A stretch of 64,000 bases of DNA from Rhizobium phaseoli (GTDB taxonomy: Bacteria; Pseudomonadota; Alphaproteobacteria; Rhizobiales; Rhizobiaceae): the NCBI RefSeq assembly GCF_010668805.1, contig NZ_WUFT01000004.1:306464-370463 (forward strand), given 5' to 3'. Both the position numbers and the translations under genes were made by a program. The stretch's first letter is position 1; each line of letters starts with the position of its first letter. The notes below the pieces were generated by a model. That model ran no database searches. It was not told the DNA's origin and was given only the letters and a program-made list of their open reading frames with translations. Shown piece after piece: positions 36,201 through 44,455 of this stretch.

Positions 36201-36430
36201 ATCTTGTTGACGACCTGATCTTCCATCTCCTGGATGGAAGCGCCCGGCCAGATCGCCTGAACGACCATGACGCGGAAGGTGAATTCGGGGTCCTCACGTT
36301 GGCCCATGCGCATCAGGCCGAGCACGCCGGTGATGATGATCAGCCCGAAGAGGAAGCGGGCGATGCTCGGATGGCCGATTGCCCAGCGCGACAGATTGAA
36401 GGGCCGCTTTTCGGTGGTGTTGGCGTCCAT
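33284..36430 (-). CDS. RND-family efflux pump inner membrane transporter
   Basis: Proton-driven multidrug or solvent efflux protein, about 1048 residues, the AcrB/HAE1 length. It has the expected 12-helix arrangement with two large periplasmic loops. The helix-4 proton relay pair is visible in GLLVDDAMIVVEMMER; GQREDPEF and PGASIQEMEDQV at the N-terminus and GIIMRNSIILVDQID in the second half are family motifs. Part of a leftward TetR-MFP-RND operon. No outer membrane channel gene is adjacent, so a TolC from elsewhere is needed. Substrates unknown. Confidence 0.93.
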   Translation of the reverse strand: MDANTTEKRPFNLSRWAIGHPSIARFLFGLIIITGVLGLMRMGQREDPEFTFRVMVVQAIWPGASIQEMEDQVVNKIERKLQETPHIDWVKSYTRAGSAIITLQVKGDTNSKDVADAFYQVRKKVGDISSELPQDLLGPYFNDEFGDTFITLHSISGDGYSYPELKKFAIQARDMLLTTPGVEKAVIIGDQPEKIYIDVSSKALAERGLTILDLQNAIKGQNNVDPAGSVDTGLRSVRISVEGDVKKAADIRELRLRAGGQVTRLGDIATVSSGLEDPYQRKYRFNGHDSVQVGVVMAKGFNVTDVGKGVEAIYQRFEEALPYGVAVDQIANQPDVVTDAVSEFMHALGEALVIVLIVSFLSIGWRSGLVIAIAIPLVLAATFALMYELGIDLQRISLGALIIALGLLVDDAMIVVEMMERKLEEGLVKIEAASFAYSSTAFPMLTGTLITTAGFIPVGFAASTAGEYVRSLFYVVGIALVTSWFVAVYFTPWLGYMILKQRHHAGEHHDAFDTSFYRRLRGTVGWAVRHRVIVLLLTLGTFVTSLWAFQFIPQNFFPQSSRPEILVDLWLPEGTSIKEVEVQAKALEAKMMDDPDKKFIATYIGEGAPRFFLPLDQQLRNPNFAQLLVMANDEPARERLIVKLRAILAEDFPEIRGKVDRLFLGPPTGWPVQMRVMGPDRQEVRAIADQVKARFQANPMLGAIHDDWLEQVPAMKLVIDQDRARALGVTSQRVRQMLQTAMSGAALDDFRDGEETVSIVAREPDASRSLLSAVNSVYVPTDFGGFVPVSQVAKVVPVMEQGIEWRRDRLPTITVRATLPDGVQPNDVVMKMYADMKDMRDSLPAGYNVEIQGGAEDAAESQMSIAAKAPIMLAVIIVLLMVQLQHFGKAMLVLATGPLGIIGAAAALLISGAPFGFVAILGVIALLGIIMRNSIILVDQIDQDIKAGMHRQEAIVGAAVRRFRPIMLTALTAVLALIPISRGVFWGPLAYAMMGGILVATVLTILVLPAGYALFFGREPKAKDEPGQDADAIQEEADDRHPPALAAE

Positions 36431-36455
36431 GGTTTTCTTCCCCTTTGCGACGCGA

Positions 36456-37595
36456 TCAGCGGACGGTCTGGTCTGTATCGGCGAGCGCCGATTGCTGGTT
36501 GGGCACCTTCACCTTCAGATTTTCGGTCATGAACTGCGTGCCGGCGGCAACGACGAGATCGCCGGTATCAAGGCCCTCGGTCACATGCACGCCATCGCCG
36601 GTGAAATCGGCGACCTTGATGTCGCGGCCATGCACGGTCGCCGTATCGCGGTCGACGGTCCAGACCATCTGCTTGCCGTCCTTTTCAGCCAGTGCGCTGA
36701 GCGGGATCGAGACATAGCTGTTGCCGTTGCTGACATCGGCCTCGATCGTCGCCGTCATGCCGAGCAACACCTGCGGATCGTTCGGCAGGCTCACCCGCAC
36801 CGCAAAGGTGCGCGATTGCTGGTCGGCGCTGCCGGAAACCTCCCGCACCTTGCCGTCCAGCACCAATTTACTGTCGGCCCAGAAGCTTGTCTTGACCGTC
36901 TTGCCCGGCTTGAATTCCGCAATGTCGTTTTCCGGAACCGCGATCTGCACTTCCTTCTCGCCGTCGACGGCAACGGTGACGACCGCGGTGCCGGAACCGA
37001 CGACTTGGCCGGTATCGGCATTGATCGCGGTGACGATGCCGTTCTGACCGGCCTTGAGCTCGGTGTAGCTCACCTGGTTCTTCGCCTGATCGAGCGCAGA
37101 CAGGGCGGCGTCGCGCTGCGAGATCGCCTGGTCATGGCTGAGCGAAGCCTGCTCGACCTGCGACTTCGGGGCGACACTCTTGTCGAAAAGCTGCTCGGCG
37201 CGTTTGTTGGCGAGATCGGCGGTTTCAACGCCTCTTTCGGCCGAGGCAAGATTGGCCTCCGCCGTTCTGACCGCCAGTTGGTAATCGGTGGCGTCGACGC
37301 GGGCAAGAACGTCGCCCGGCGTCACCCGGTCGCCGATATCGACGAGGCGTTCGGTGATCTTTCCGGCAACGCGAAACCCGAGGTTCATCTCCGTGCGCGC
37401 CTTGACCGAGCCCGAATAGTCGAGTTTGCGGGTGTCGCCGGCCTTGGCGATCTCGACGACCTTCACCGGCCGGATAACCTGCTTGACCTCGGCCTTCTCT
37501 TCCGAGCAGGCGGAAACGCCGATGCCGATAGCGCCGACAAACACAAGGCGGGCGACGGACGGCATGCGATGGCTGAGGCTCTTGAGCGAAAACAT
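36456..37595 (-). CDS. RND efflux periplasmic adaptor (MFP), lipoprotein
   Basis: Membrane fusion protein linking the RND pump to an outer membrane channel, about 379 residues. A lipobox VSAC places the lipidated Cys near residue 30. LDYSGSVKARTEMNLGFRVA and GDRVTPGDVLARVDATDYQL form the first barrel-sandwich half, and a coiled-coil hairpin spans about residues 95-160. ATG 37595 is chosen because AGGAG lies eight bases upstream; the GTG three codons earlier overlaps that site. Confidence 0.92.
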   Translation of the reverse strand: MFSLKSLSHRMPSVARLVFVGAIGIGVSACSEEKAEVKQVIRPVKVVEIAKAGDTRKLDYSGSVKARTEMNLGFRVAGKITERLVDIGDRVTPGDVLARVDATDYQLAVRTAEANLASAERGVETADLANKRAEQLFDKSVAPKSQVEQASLSHDQAISQRDAALSALDQAKNQVSYTELKAGQNGIVTAINADTGQVVGSGTAVVTVAVDGEKEVQIAVPENDIAEFKPGKTVKTSFWADSKLVLDGKVREVSGSADQQSRTFAVRVSLPNDPQVLLGMTATIEADVSNGNSYVSIPLSALAEKDGKQMVWTVDRDTATVHGRDIKVADFTGDGVHVTEGLDTGDLVVAAGTQFMTENLKVKVPNQQSALADTDQTVR

Positions 37596-37644
37596 CTTCC
37601 GCACTCCTGGATGGTTTTGGGGGTTCGGCGGCGGCTGCCGTCCG

Positions 37645-38253
37645 TTATTTCTTCAGCGCCCTGATCACGTAGTCGATCAGTTCGTCGACGCTCGCGCGGT
37701 TGGTTTTGGCAAGACATTGCGCCACCATCTGCGGATGGCAGAGATTGATCGTCGCCGCACCGAAGCAGCGCGAGGCAACGACCGGGTCCTGCTCGGCGAA
37801 TTCTCCGGCTGCAATGCCTTCGGCGATGATTTCGGCAATGAGATCGTGGACGCGGTCGATATGTTTCTCGATGACATGCCAGTCGCGTTCGATCGCGACG
37901 ATGATCATCTCGTGCACCTTCATTTCGTCGAGCATCAGATCGAGCGTCAACTGATGCTGGGTCATGACATAACGACGCAGCCGTTCGCTGGCGCTGATCG
38001 GCTGATGGCGGATGTCGTAGGCGATTTGATAGGCAGTGGCGAGCATGCGCCCGCAGAGCGCCTGGTGGATCTCCACCTTGGAGGCGAAGAACCGATAGAT
38101 ATTGGCCGGCGACATGCCGAGATCGCGGGCGATGTCAGCCACCGTCGTCTTGCTGTAGCCATAGTGGCGAAACAGCCGTTCAGCCGCGTCGAGAATGCGG
38201 GTGACATTCTCCTGCCGCGTGACGTCGAGTGTATTTTCCGTGATGTCGTCCAT
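37645..38253 (-). CDS. TetR-family regulator of the RND operon
   Basis: About 202 residues. N-terminal HTH: ILDAAERLFRHYGYSKTTVADIARDLGM followed by SPANIYRFFASK (about residues 19-60), with a variable C-terminal ligand domain. First gene of the TetR-MFP-RND operon; a large inverted repeat 17 bases upstream of the start is the likely autoregulatory operator. No clear ribosome binding site precedes ATG 38253, so translation may be weak or leaderless. Confidence 0.9.
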   Translation of the reverse strand: MDDITENTLDVTRQENVTRILDAAERLFRHYGYSKTTVADIARDLGMSPANIYRFFASKVEIHQALCGRMLATAYQIAYDIRHQPISASERLRRYVMTQHQLTLDLMLDEMKVHEMIIVAIERDWHVIEKHIDRVHDLIAEIIAEGIAAGEFAEQDPVVASRCFGAATINLCHPQMVAQCLAKTNRASVDELIDYVIRALKK

Positions 38254-38269
38254 GGTTTCGATGCCCGAA

Positions 38270-38305
38270 TTACGACTGACGATTTTTGAATTTCGTCAGT
38301 CGTAA
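38270..38305. promoter_or_regulatory. TetR operator candidate
   Basis: TTACGACTGACG (38270-38281) and CGTCAGTCGTAA (38294-38305) are exact inverted repeats separated by 12 bases of AT-rich DNA, directly upstream of the TetR gene. Each arm is long enough to seat one subunit or dimer. Confidence 0.7.
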
Positions 38306-38470
38306 AATATCACGCGTCATTTGTCAACCAGCCGAGCGCTCGGGCGAGATGCCCCGGTGCGCGTTCATTTGTAGATGGGGATTTTTCCGAAGCGATCGAA
38401 CGCTATCGAACCCAATTGAAAAGTGCCGCGACGCCAAACGCGCGCGGCACCTCGTCAGCGGCAACGGAAA

Positions 38471-38902
38471 TCAGCCGAGTTTGATGTCGAGCGTGATCGG
38501 AACAGAGGCGAGCGCCTTGGAAACCGGGCAGCCGGCCTTCGCCTTGTTGGCAAGTTCGGTGAAGGTCGCCTCATCGGCGCCGGGAATACGACCGGTGAGG
38601 GAAAGGTGGATGGCGGTGATGGCAAAGCCGCCCTCGACGCTTTCGAGCGTCACCTTGGCGGAGGTTTCCATATGCTCGGCGGTAAATCCGGCTTCGCCGA
38701 GGATCAATGACAGCGCCATGGTGAAGCAGCCGGCATGGGCAGCACCTATCAGCTCTTCCGGGTTGGTGCCGGCAATGCCTTCGAAGCGGCTGGCGAAGCC
38801 GTAGGGATAATCCTTCAGGGCGCCGCTCTGCGTCGAGATCAGGCCTTTGCCGTCTTTGAGGCCACCGGTCCAATGGGCCGAAGCCGTGCGATTGATCTGC
38901 AT
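38471..38902 (-). CDS. OsmC/Ohr-family peroxiredoxin-like protein
   Basis: Thiol-dependent organic hydroperoxide reductase, about 143 residues. The two catalytic cysteines are in AGCFTMAL (about 59) and KAGCPVSKAL (about 124). The start MQINRTASAHWTGGLKDGKG is typical of OsmC rather than Ohr. AGGAGGAC precedes ATG 38902. A single gene, not obviously linked to its neighbours. Confidence 0.92.
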   Translation of the reverse strand: MQINRTASAHWTGGLKDGKGLISTQSGALKDYPYGFASRFEGIAGTNPEELIGAAHAGCFTMALSLILGEAGFTAEHMETSAKVTLESVEGGFAITAIHLSLTGRIPGADEATFTELANKAKAGCPVSKALASVPITLDIKLG

Positions 38903-39053
38903 GCCGTCCTCCTGTTTCGATTGTGCTTTCAGGCGAGCGGCGGGGCGCCGCTCGATGCCCGCGGAAGATCAGATAGCCTTCCCGATTGGCAATATAATGC
39001 TCTATCGCGAGAAGACGACAGGCCTGTAAAAATCAGCCGAAATCGAAGCGCTT

Positions 39054-39833
39054 TCAGGCTGGATGCTGAAGTACGCTGAGGCCGCCATCGATCGTCAGAC
39101 AGGTGGCATTCATGAATGGGCACTCGTCTGAGATCATGAACACGGCCGCCATGGCGATCTCCTCAGGCGTCGCGATGCGCCCGCCGGGATGCAGCCTCAT
39201 CGTCTCGGCTTTGGCCGCCTCGGGATCCGGAAAGCTGTTCCAGTAGTCGATCACTTTCTGCGTCGAGACATAGCCGGGCGCCAGCGCGTTTACCCGAATA
39301 TTGCGGGCCGCATACTCGACACCCAGGGATTTCGTCATTCCAAGAAGCGCGTGTTTTGCCAGCGGATAAGGAAATGTGTGCGGGATGATGGTGAAAGCGT
39401 GCGTCGAAGCAATGTTGAGGATGACGCCGCCGCCCTGTTCGATCAGGCCAGGCAGCACCGCCTTGCAGCAGTTCCACGCGCCCTTCAGATTGATGTCGAA
39501 GCAGCGGTTCCACACCTCGTCCGTCGTCTCGAGCGGCTCGGCAAAGACATTGACACCGGCATTGTTGACCAGCGCATTCAGCTGTCCGATCTCTTCGTTT
39601 GCCTGGGCGACCAATGTCGTGATCGTGCCGGCATCGGTAATATCGGCCGGCAGATAACCAAGCCGGCCACCGATGCCTTTAAGCTCTTTCGCTGTCTTCG
39701 CCAGCAGTGCGGCGTCGCGGTCGACGAGAAAGACGGCGGCATCCTCCCGCATAAAAGCCTTTGCAATCGCAAGACCGATACCCTGCGCGGCACCCGTTAT
39801 CAGGATGTGCTTGCCCTCCAGGCGGCTGCCCAT
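39054..39833 (-). CDS. SDR-family sugar dehydrogenase
   Basis: Classical short-chain dehydrogenase of about 259 residues: TGAAQGIGLAIAKAF cofactor motif, NNAGVN, Ser in NIASTHA, and an active-site Tyr-x3-Lys (YPLAK). It follows aldose 1-epimerase with no gap and ends the AraFGH-like transporter operon. With galactonate dehydratase encoded divergently, oxidation of D-galactose (or L-arabinose/D-fucose) to the aldonolactone is the best-fitting role. That is inference from context; the family itself has very broad specificity. Confidence 0.85.
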   Translation of the reverse strand: MGSRLEGKHILITGAAQGIGLAIAKAFMREDAAVFLVDRDAALLAKTAKELKGIGGRLGYLPADITDAGTITTLVAQANEEIGQLNALVNNAGVNVFAEPLETTDEVWNRCFDINLKGAWNCCKAVLPGLIEQGGGVILNIASTHAFTIIPHTFPYPLAKHALLGMTKSLGVEYAARNIRVNALAPGYVSTQKVIDYWNSFPDPEAAKAETMRLHPGGRIATPEEIAMAAVFMISDECPFMNATCLTIDGGLSVLQHPA

Positions 39834-40724
39834 CTATCTCCCCTCCGATTGAACCGGCAGCCCCGACATCAGGATCGTCACCCCGCCGGCAAGAGTTTCG
39901 CCGGGCGCAAGCGGCGTCAGCCCACCCAGATCAGGCAGGTGGTGGCCGTTCGGCAGGTGGCTCATCGGCTCGAGGCAGAAGAAATCGCTCCGGTCCACCG
40001 GCATATAGAGCATGAAGCGATCGAGCGCGCCGTCGGCTTCCAGCGCCGCCTGAATTCCAAGTTCCGGCCAGGCGATGGCCGCCTGCCCATTCCAGCCCTC
40101 GAAGGCATTGTTCATCCATCTGTCCGGCAACAGCTTTTCGGATCCGAAGTCGAAATAATCGGGTACAGGGCCGGGCATGTCAGGCAGATGGTCCGGCCGC
40201 TCGTTCCAATAGCGATCGGCCGCAATCGTCAGTCGCGTCTTTGGCGTCCGTGCGAAAAAGGGATGTTGCCCGAGCCCGAAGGGGAGAGCCGCTTCGCCGC
40301 GGTTTTCGACAGAAAGCGTCAGCACCAGTGCATTACCGGCGAGACGGATTTCCTGCCGGGTCAGATAGGCATAGGGTGAAACCCTGTCGGCGGCGCGGGA
40401 GAAGGAAAACTCCGCATGCTCCGGGCTGGAGTCTTCAAGCTGCCAGAGGCTCAGCCAGCCATCGCCGTGCCGATAGAGCGGATCTGAGGTATTCGGCTGG
40501 AAGGCATAGTTGCGTCCGGCAAAGGACATGGCGTTGTCTTCGACGCGATTGCCGAACGGCACCATCGCAAAATTCGCCATCGCCCCGTCAGGCCCGCCGG
40601 CGGCCACGAGAAAGGGCATGCCTCGAAAAGTCGCGGCGGTGACCGCGGCACCCTGGGGGCTGACCCGGACGGCGAGATCACCGTGCCTCAGTTCGATGCC
40701 GCTCACCGCCTGTCCTTCACTCAT
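39834..40724 (-). CDS. aldose 1-epimerase-family protein
   Basis: Galactose mutarotase-like enzyme of about 296 residues that equilibrates the anomers of an aldose. ELRHGDLAVRVSPQGAAV starts the beta-sandwich, GNRVEDNAMSFAG provides substrate-binding Arg/Asn, LPFGLGQHPFF contains a conserved His, and the catalytic Glu region is near the C-terminus (DFFCLEPMSH). It overlaps the permease gene by four bases (ATGA), so it is co-translated with the transporter. Confidence 0.88.
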   Translation of the reverse strand: MSEGQAVSGIELRHGDLAVRVSPQGAAVTAATFRGMPFLVAAGGPDGAMANFAMVPFGNRVEDNAMSFAGRNYAFQPNTSDPLYRHGDGWLSLWQLEDSSPEHAEFSFSRAADRVSPYAYLTRQEIRLAGNALVLTLSVENRGEAALPFGLGQHPFFARTPKTRLTIAADRYWNERPDHLPDMPGPVPDYFDFGSEKLLPDRWMNNAFEGWNGQAAIAWPELGIQAALEADGALDRFMLYMPVDRSDFFCLEPMSHLPNGHHLPDLGGLTPLAPGETLAGGVTILMSGLPVQSEGR

Positions 40725-41671
40725 CCGCGCCGTCCCGCAGCCGAAGATCTCAAATTGTCGAGCAGCACCGCGATCAGCAGGATCAACCCGCGCACGACAT
40801 ACTGATAGAATGCCTGGATATTCAGCAGATTCATAACGTTTTCGGCAATGCCCATGATCAGCACGCCGACGATGACGCCGCTCATCGCCGCCCGGCCGCC
40901 GGCTAGTGAAACGCCGCCGAGAACGCAGGCCGAAATCACCGAAAGCTCAAGCCCTGTCGCCGCATTCGGCTGACCGGAGGTGATGCGCGAGGCAAGCAGG
41001 ATGCCGGCAATGCCGCAGACGAGCCCCTGCAGCGCAAAGATCCAGATGCGCATGTTGACGACATTAACGCCGGCAAGCCGCGAGGCCTCCGGATTGCCGC
41101 CGATCGCCAGCGTATTCTTGCCGAAGACGGTGCGATTGAGCACGAAACCGAAGAGCAGAAAAAGCACCAGCATGATCCAGATCGGTGTCGGCACAGTCAG
41201 GAAGCGCGATAGGGCAAGCTGATAGAAGGCAGGATCGTTGATGCCGACGGCGCGGCCGTCCGAGGCGATCAGCGCCAGACCGCGCACGATCTGCATGGTC
41301 GCCAGCGTGGTGATCAGCGCATTGATGCGAAAGCGGGCGATGACGATGCCGTTGACCAAGCCAACGACGGCGCCGCAAAGCAGGGCGGCGAGCAATCCGA
41401 GAGGAATGGAGCCCGTGGCGTTCGAGACCATCACGGCGATCATGCCTGAGAAGGCGACGATCGACCCGACCGAAAGATCGAAATCGCGCGACGCCAGGCA
41501 AAACATCATCGTGCAGGCGACAATGCCGATCGTGACGACCGACTGGAGTAGCCCCAGCATGTTACGCTCGGTCAGGAAATTCGGAACGAAGAGCGAGACG
41601 ATGACGAAGGCGGCAGCGAAAATCACCACCAGCCCCTGCTCGCCGAGAAGAATTTTTTTCAACGAATTCAT
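40721..41671 (-). CDS. araH: sugar ABC transporter permease, AraH/RbsC type
   Basis: Permease of about 316 residues with about nine helices. LASRDFDLSVGSIVAFSGMI and NGIVIARFRINALITTLATM are BPD_transp_2 hallmarks; GQPNAATGLELSVISACVLG with GGVSLAGGRA follows. ATG 41671 overlaps the ATPase stop (ATGA). Named after the E. coli arabinose system because the partner binding protein resembles AraF; the transported sugar may instead be galactose. Confidence 0.88.
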   Translation of the reverse strand: MNSLKKILLGEQGLVVIFAAAFVIVSLFVPNFLTERNMLGLLQSVVTIGIVACTMMFCLASRDFDLSVGSIVAFSGMIAVMVSNATGSIPLGLLAALLCGAVVGLVNGIVIARFRINALITTLATMQIVRGLALIASDGRAVGINDPAFYQLALSRFLTVPTPIWIMLVLFLLFGFVLNRTVFGKNTLAIGGNPEASRLAGVNVVNMRIWIFALQGLVCGIAGILLASRITSGQPNAATGLELSVISACVLGGVSLAGGRAAMSGVIVGVLIMGIAENVMNLLNIQAFYQYVVRGLILLIAVLLDNLRSSAAGRRG

Positions 41672-43194
41672 TGTCCGTATTCCTGGTCCTGAATGATGCC
41701 TGCCGCATTTTTGTCCGGGAGTGCCGCCGTCAGAATGGCGCGCTCGTCGAAATCCTGACGGGCAACATTGGCCGCCACTCTGCCCTGGCACATCACCATG
41801 ATGCGATCGGAAACGCCCATGACTTCAGGCAGCTCGCTTGAGATCACCACGATCGCCATGCCGCCGGCCGCGAGTTCGTAAAGGATGTCGTAGATTTCCG
41901 ATTTCGCCCCGACATCGATACCGCGCGTCGGCTCGTCGATGACCAGGACCTTGATCCCCTGCTCGGACAGCCAGCGGCCGAGAATGACCTTCTGCTGGTT
42001 GCCGCCGGACAGATTGATGATGTCCTGCTTGCGTGACGGCGTTCGCACCCGAAGCCGGGCAATGAACCGATCCGCCAGTGCCGCTTCCTGTCTCGGGCTC
42101 AGAATGCCGAAAGGCGAGAAATGCCGGCGCGACGAAATCGCGATATTCTCTTCGATCGATCGCCCCTGGACGATGCCGTCGAATTTGCGGTCCTCGGGGC
42201 AAAGCACCATGCCGGCATTGATCGCCGCCTTCGGATTGTTCGACGAGACGGCAACGCCATCGATCGCGACCTGACCCTGATGCCTGGTATCGGCGCCGTA
42301 AAGCAGCCGCGCCATCTCGCTGCGGCCGGCGCCGATCAGACCGAAGAAACCGAGGATCTCGCCCTGGCGGACAGAGAAACTGATCGGGTTGCGCAGCCTC
42401 GGCCCCGACAGGCCCTTGACCTCGAGCCTGATATCGCCGAGCGGACGTTCGCGCCATCCCCAGACATTGCTGATCTCGCGCCCGACCATTTCCGAGATGA
42501 TCTGCTCGCGCGTCGTTTCGGCAATGTCCGGATGGTGAGCGGCAAGCTTGCCGTCGCGCAGTACCGTCAGGCTGTCGCAAAGCCGAAAAATCTCGTCGAG
42601 ACGATGCGAGACGTAGAGAATGACCGTTCCCTTGGCCTTCAGCCTGTCGATGAGGGAAAACAGGATTTCGCTTTCGCGCGAGGAAAGCGAGGAGGTCGGC
42701 TCGTCAAGCGCGATCACCCGTGCGTCGAGCATGACGGCCTTGGCGATCTCGACCATCTGCCGGGCGCCGATCGATAGCGAGGCGACCTTGGCCGACGGAT
42801 CGACATCGATGCCGATCTCCTCGAGCTTCGAGCGCACCGTCTCGATCAGCGTCTTCGAATGGATGATGCCGCCCTTGGCCGGAAAACGCCCGAGCCAGAG
42901 ATTTTCGGCGACCGTCAACTCCGCAACGAGCTGCAGTTCCTGATGGATGACGATGACGCCGGCATGGAAAGCGTCGCGAACGGAGCCGTATTTCTGCTCC
43001 TCCCCCCCGATCAGGATGCGGCCGTCATCGGCAGCCTGATCGCCGGATAGGACGCGGATCAGCGTCGATTTGCCGGCACCGTTTTCGCCCATCAGTCCGT
43101 GCACTGTGCCCTTCTCGACGGAGAAGGAAACATTCGCCAGCGCCTGCACGCCGGGATAACCCTTGGAGATATTGTTGAATTCGAGGAAAGCCAT
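41668..43194 (-). CDS. araG: sugar ABC transporter ATPase with two nucleotide-binding domains, AraG type
   Basis: About 508 residues with tandem ABC domains. Domain 1 has Walker A GENGAGKST, an unusual signature LSIGARQMVEIAKAV and Walker B VIALDEPTSSLS. Domain 2 has a degenerate Walker A (GLIGAGRSE), signature LSGGNQQKVILGRWL and VLVIDEPTRGID. This layout is standard for AraG/RbsA/MglA. ATG 43194 begins AFLEFNNISKGYPGV. Partner of the AraH-type permease. Confidence 0.92.
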   Translation of the reverse strand: MAFLEFNNISKGYPGVQALANVSFSVEKGTVHGLMGENGAGKSTLIRVLSGDQAADDGRILIGGEEQKYGSVRDAFHAGVIVIHQELQLVAELTVAENLWLGRFPAKGGIIHSKTLIETVRSKLEEIGIDVDPSAKVASLSIGARQMVEIAKAVMLDARVIALDEPTSSLSSRESEILFSLIDRLKAKGTVILYVSHRLDEIFRLCDSLTVLRDGKLAAHHPDIAETTREQIISEMVGREISNVWGWRERPLGDIRLEVKGLSGPRLRNPISFSVRQGEILGFFGLIGAGRSEMARLLYGADTRHQGQVAIDGVAVSSNNPKAAINAGMVLCPEDRKFDGIVQGRSIEENIAISSRRHFSPFGILSPRQEAALADRFIARLRVRTPSRKQDIINLSGGNQQKVILGRWLSEQGIKVLVIDEPTRGIDVGAKSEIYDILYELAAGGMAIVVISSELPEVMGVSDRIMVMCQGRVAANVARQDFDERAILTAALPDKNAAGIIQDQEYGQ

Positions 43195-43260
43195 CGCCGC
43201 TCCGCCGAGAAGGACCCGACGGCACGCGGAGCGGCCGCCGGACATATCATCCTGGGATGA

Positions 43261-44244
43261 TCACTCGATGCCAAGATCCTTGCGGACCTTTTCGTAATCG
43301 CCCCGCAGCGCCAGCGAACCGGAAGTGAGGGTCAGCTTTGCCGGCTCCTTGTCGTTGGCGATCCAGTCGTACATGTTGAGCGCCGTCTCGTAGCCATGAC
43401 GCTTCGGCGAGATGATGACCGTGCCGAAAAATCCCGTGGCCGTCGGCTTCTTGAATTCGTTGATCGCCGATTCCGCACCGCCAATGCCGACGCCGATAAC
43501 GTTGGCCGCGGGAATACCGACCGATTCCGAAGCGCGGACGGCGCCGAGCACGGCTTCGTCGTTGAGACCGAAGGCGACCCAGTATTTGACCTCGGCATGT
43601 TTGTTGAGAACAGTGGTCGCCGCATTAAGCGCCGCTTCGGTATCCGTCTTTGCCTGCGGAGCGTCATAGATGTTTTCGGCCGGGAAACCGGCGGACTTCA
43701 GCACCGCGATCACGCCGTCGACGCGGTCAACGGCAGTCGGCAGCTGGTCATAGGAGACCCGGACAGCGCCGACATTCTTCATGTCCCAGCCGCGCTTCTT
43801 GATCTCGTCGACGATCGCCTGACCGACGGTCTCGCCGATTTTCGTAGCGGAGATGCCCATATGCGGCACGTCTTCCAGCGGTTTGCCGTCGGCGCTGACG
43901 AGACGGTCGTCGACCGTCATCACCTTCAGCTGGTTGGCTTCCGCCTTGGCGACGATACCGGGGCCGAGCTTGACGTCGGGCGTGCAGATGATGAAGCCCT
44001 GCGCACCTTGGGCGCCGAGATTGTCGATCGCCGACTGGACCTTCTCGCCGTCTTCGGCGCCGATCTTGACGACCGTGAAGCCTTTTTCCTTGGCGGCCTG
44101 GTCGGCGAACTTCCATTCGTCCTGGAACCACGGCTCTTCGGGCTGCTTGACGATGAACCCTATCTTGACGTCTGCCGAAAATGCCGAGCCGGCGGCCAGA
44201 ATGGCGAAAGTGCCAGCCAGGATGGCTGCTTTGAACGAGCGCAT
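43261..44244 (-). CDS. araF: periplasmic sugar-binding protein, AraF-like
   Basis: Receptor of the transporter, about 327 residues, with a Sec signal peptide (AAILAGTFAILAAGSAFSA, cleavage before DVKIGF). GFIVKQPEEPWFQDEWKFAD and GFIICTPDVKLGPGIVAKAE closely resemble E. coli AraF, which binds L-arabinose and also D-galactose and D-fucose. GGGAGAGAG precedes ATG 44244. First gene of the leftward operon. The neighbouring galactonate dehydratase points to galactose as the physiological ligand. Confidence 0.9.
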   Translation of the reverse strand: MRSFKAAILAGTFAILAAGSAFSADVKIGFIVKQPEEPWFQDEWKFADQAAKEKGFTVVKIGAEDGEKVQSAIDNLGAQGAQGFIICTPDVKLGPGIVAKAEANQLKVMTVDDRLVSADGKPLEDVPHMGISATKIGETVGQAIVDEIKKRGWDMKNVGAVRVSYDQLPTAVDRVDGVIAVLKSAGFPAENIYDAPQAKTDTEAALNAATTVLNKHAEVKYWVAFGLNDEAVLGAVRASESVGIPAANVIGVGIGGAESAINEFKKPTATGFFGTVIISPKRHGYETALNMYDWIANDKEPAKLTLTSGSLALRGDYEKVRKDLGIE

Positions 44245-44310
44245 TTCTCTCTCCCTGAACTCTTGAAACCGAGCAACTGCCTCCCCGGCAGCGCCCAATG
44301 AATTATGACA

Positions 44311-44347
44311 AATCATCATACCAGTCAATTGCCAATGTATGATGATT
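44311..44347. promoter_or_regulatory. operator candidate for the DgoR-like regulator
   Basis: AATCATCATAC (44311-44321) and GTATGATGATT (44337-44347) are exact inverted repeats with a 15-base spacer. They lie in the divergent region between the araF-like operon and the GntR-dgoD genes and could control both. Confidence 0.65.
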
Positions 44348-44455
44348 GGAATAATAGGATTATCGACAAAGGCCTCGGAGGAGCGTCGCATCGCGGATCG
44401 AATTCGGATAATGAGGTTCGATTGCCTAGCGCCAGAGATAGAGCGGAGAGGTGAG

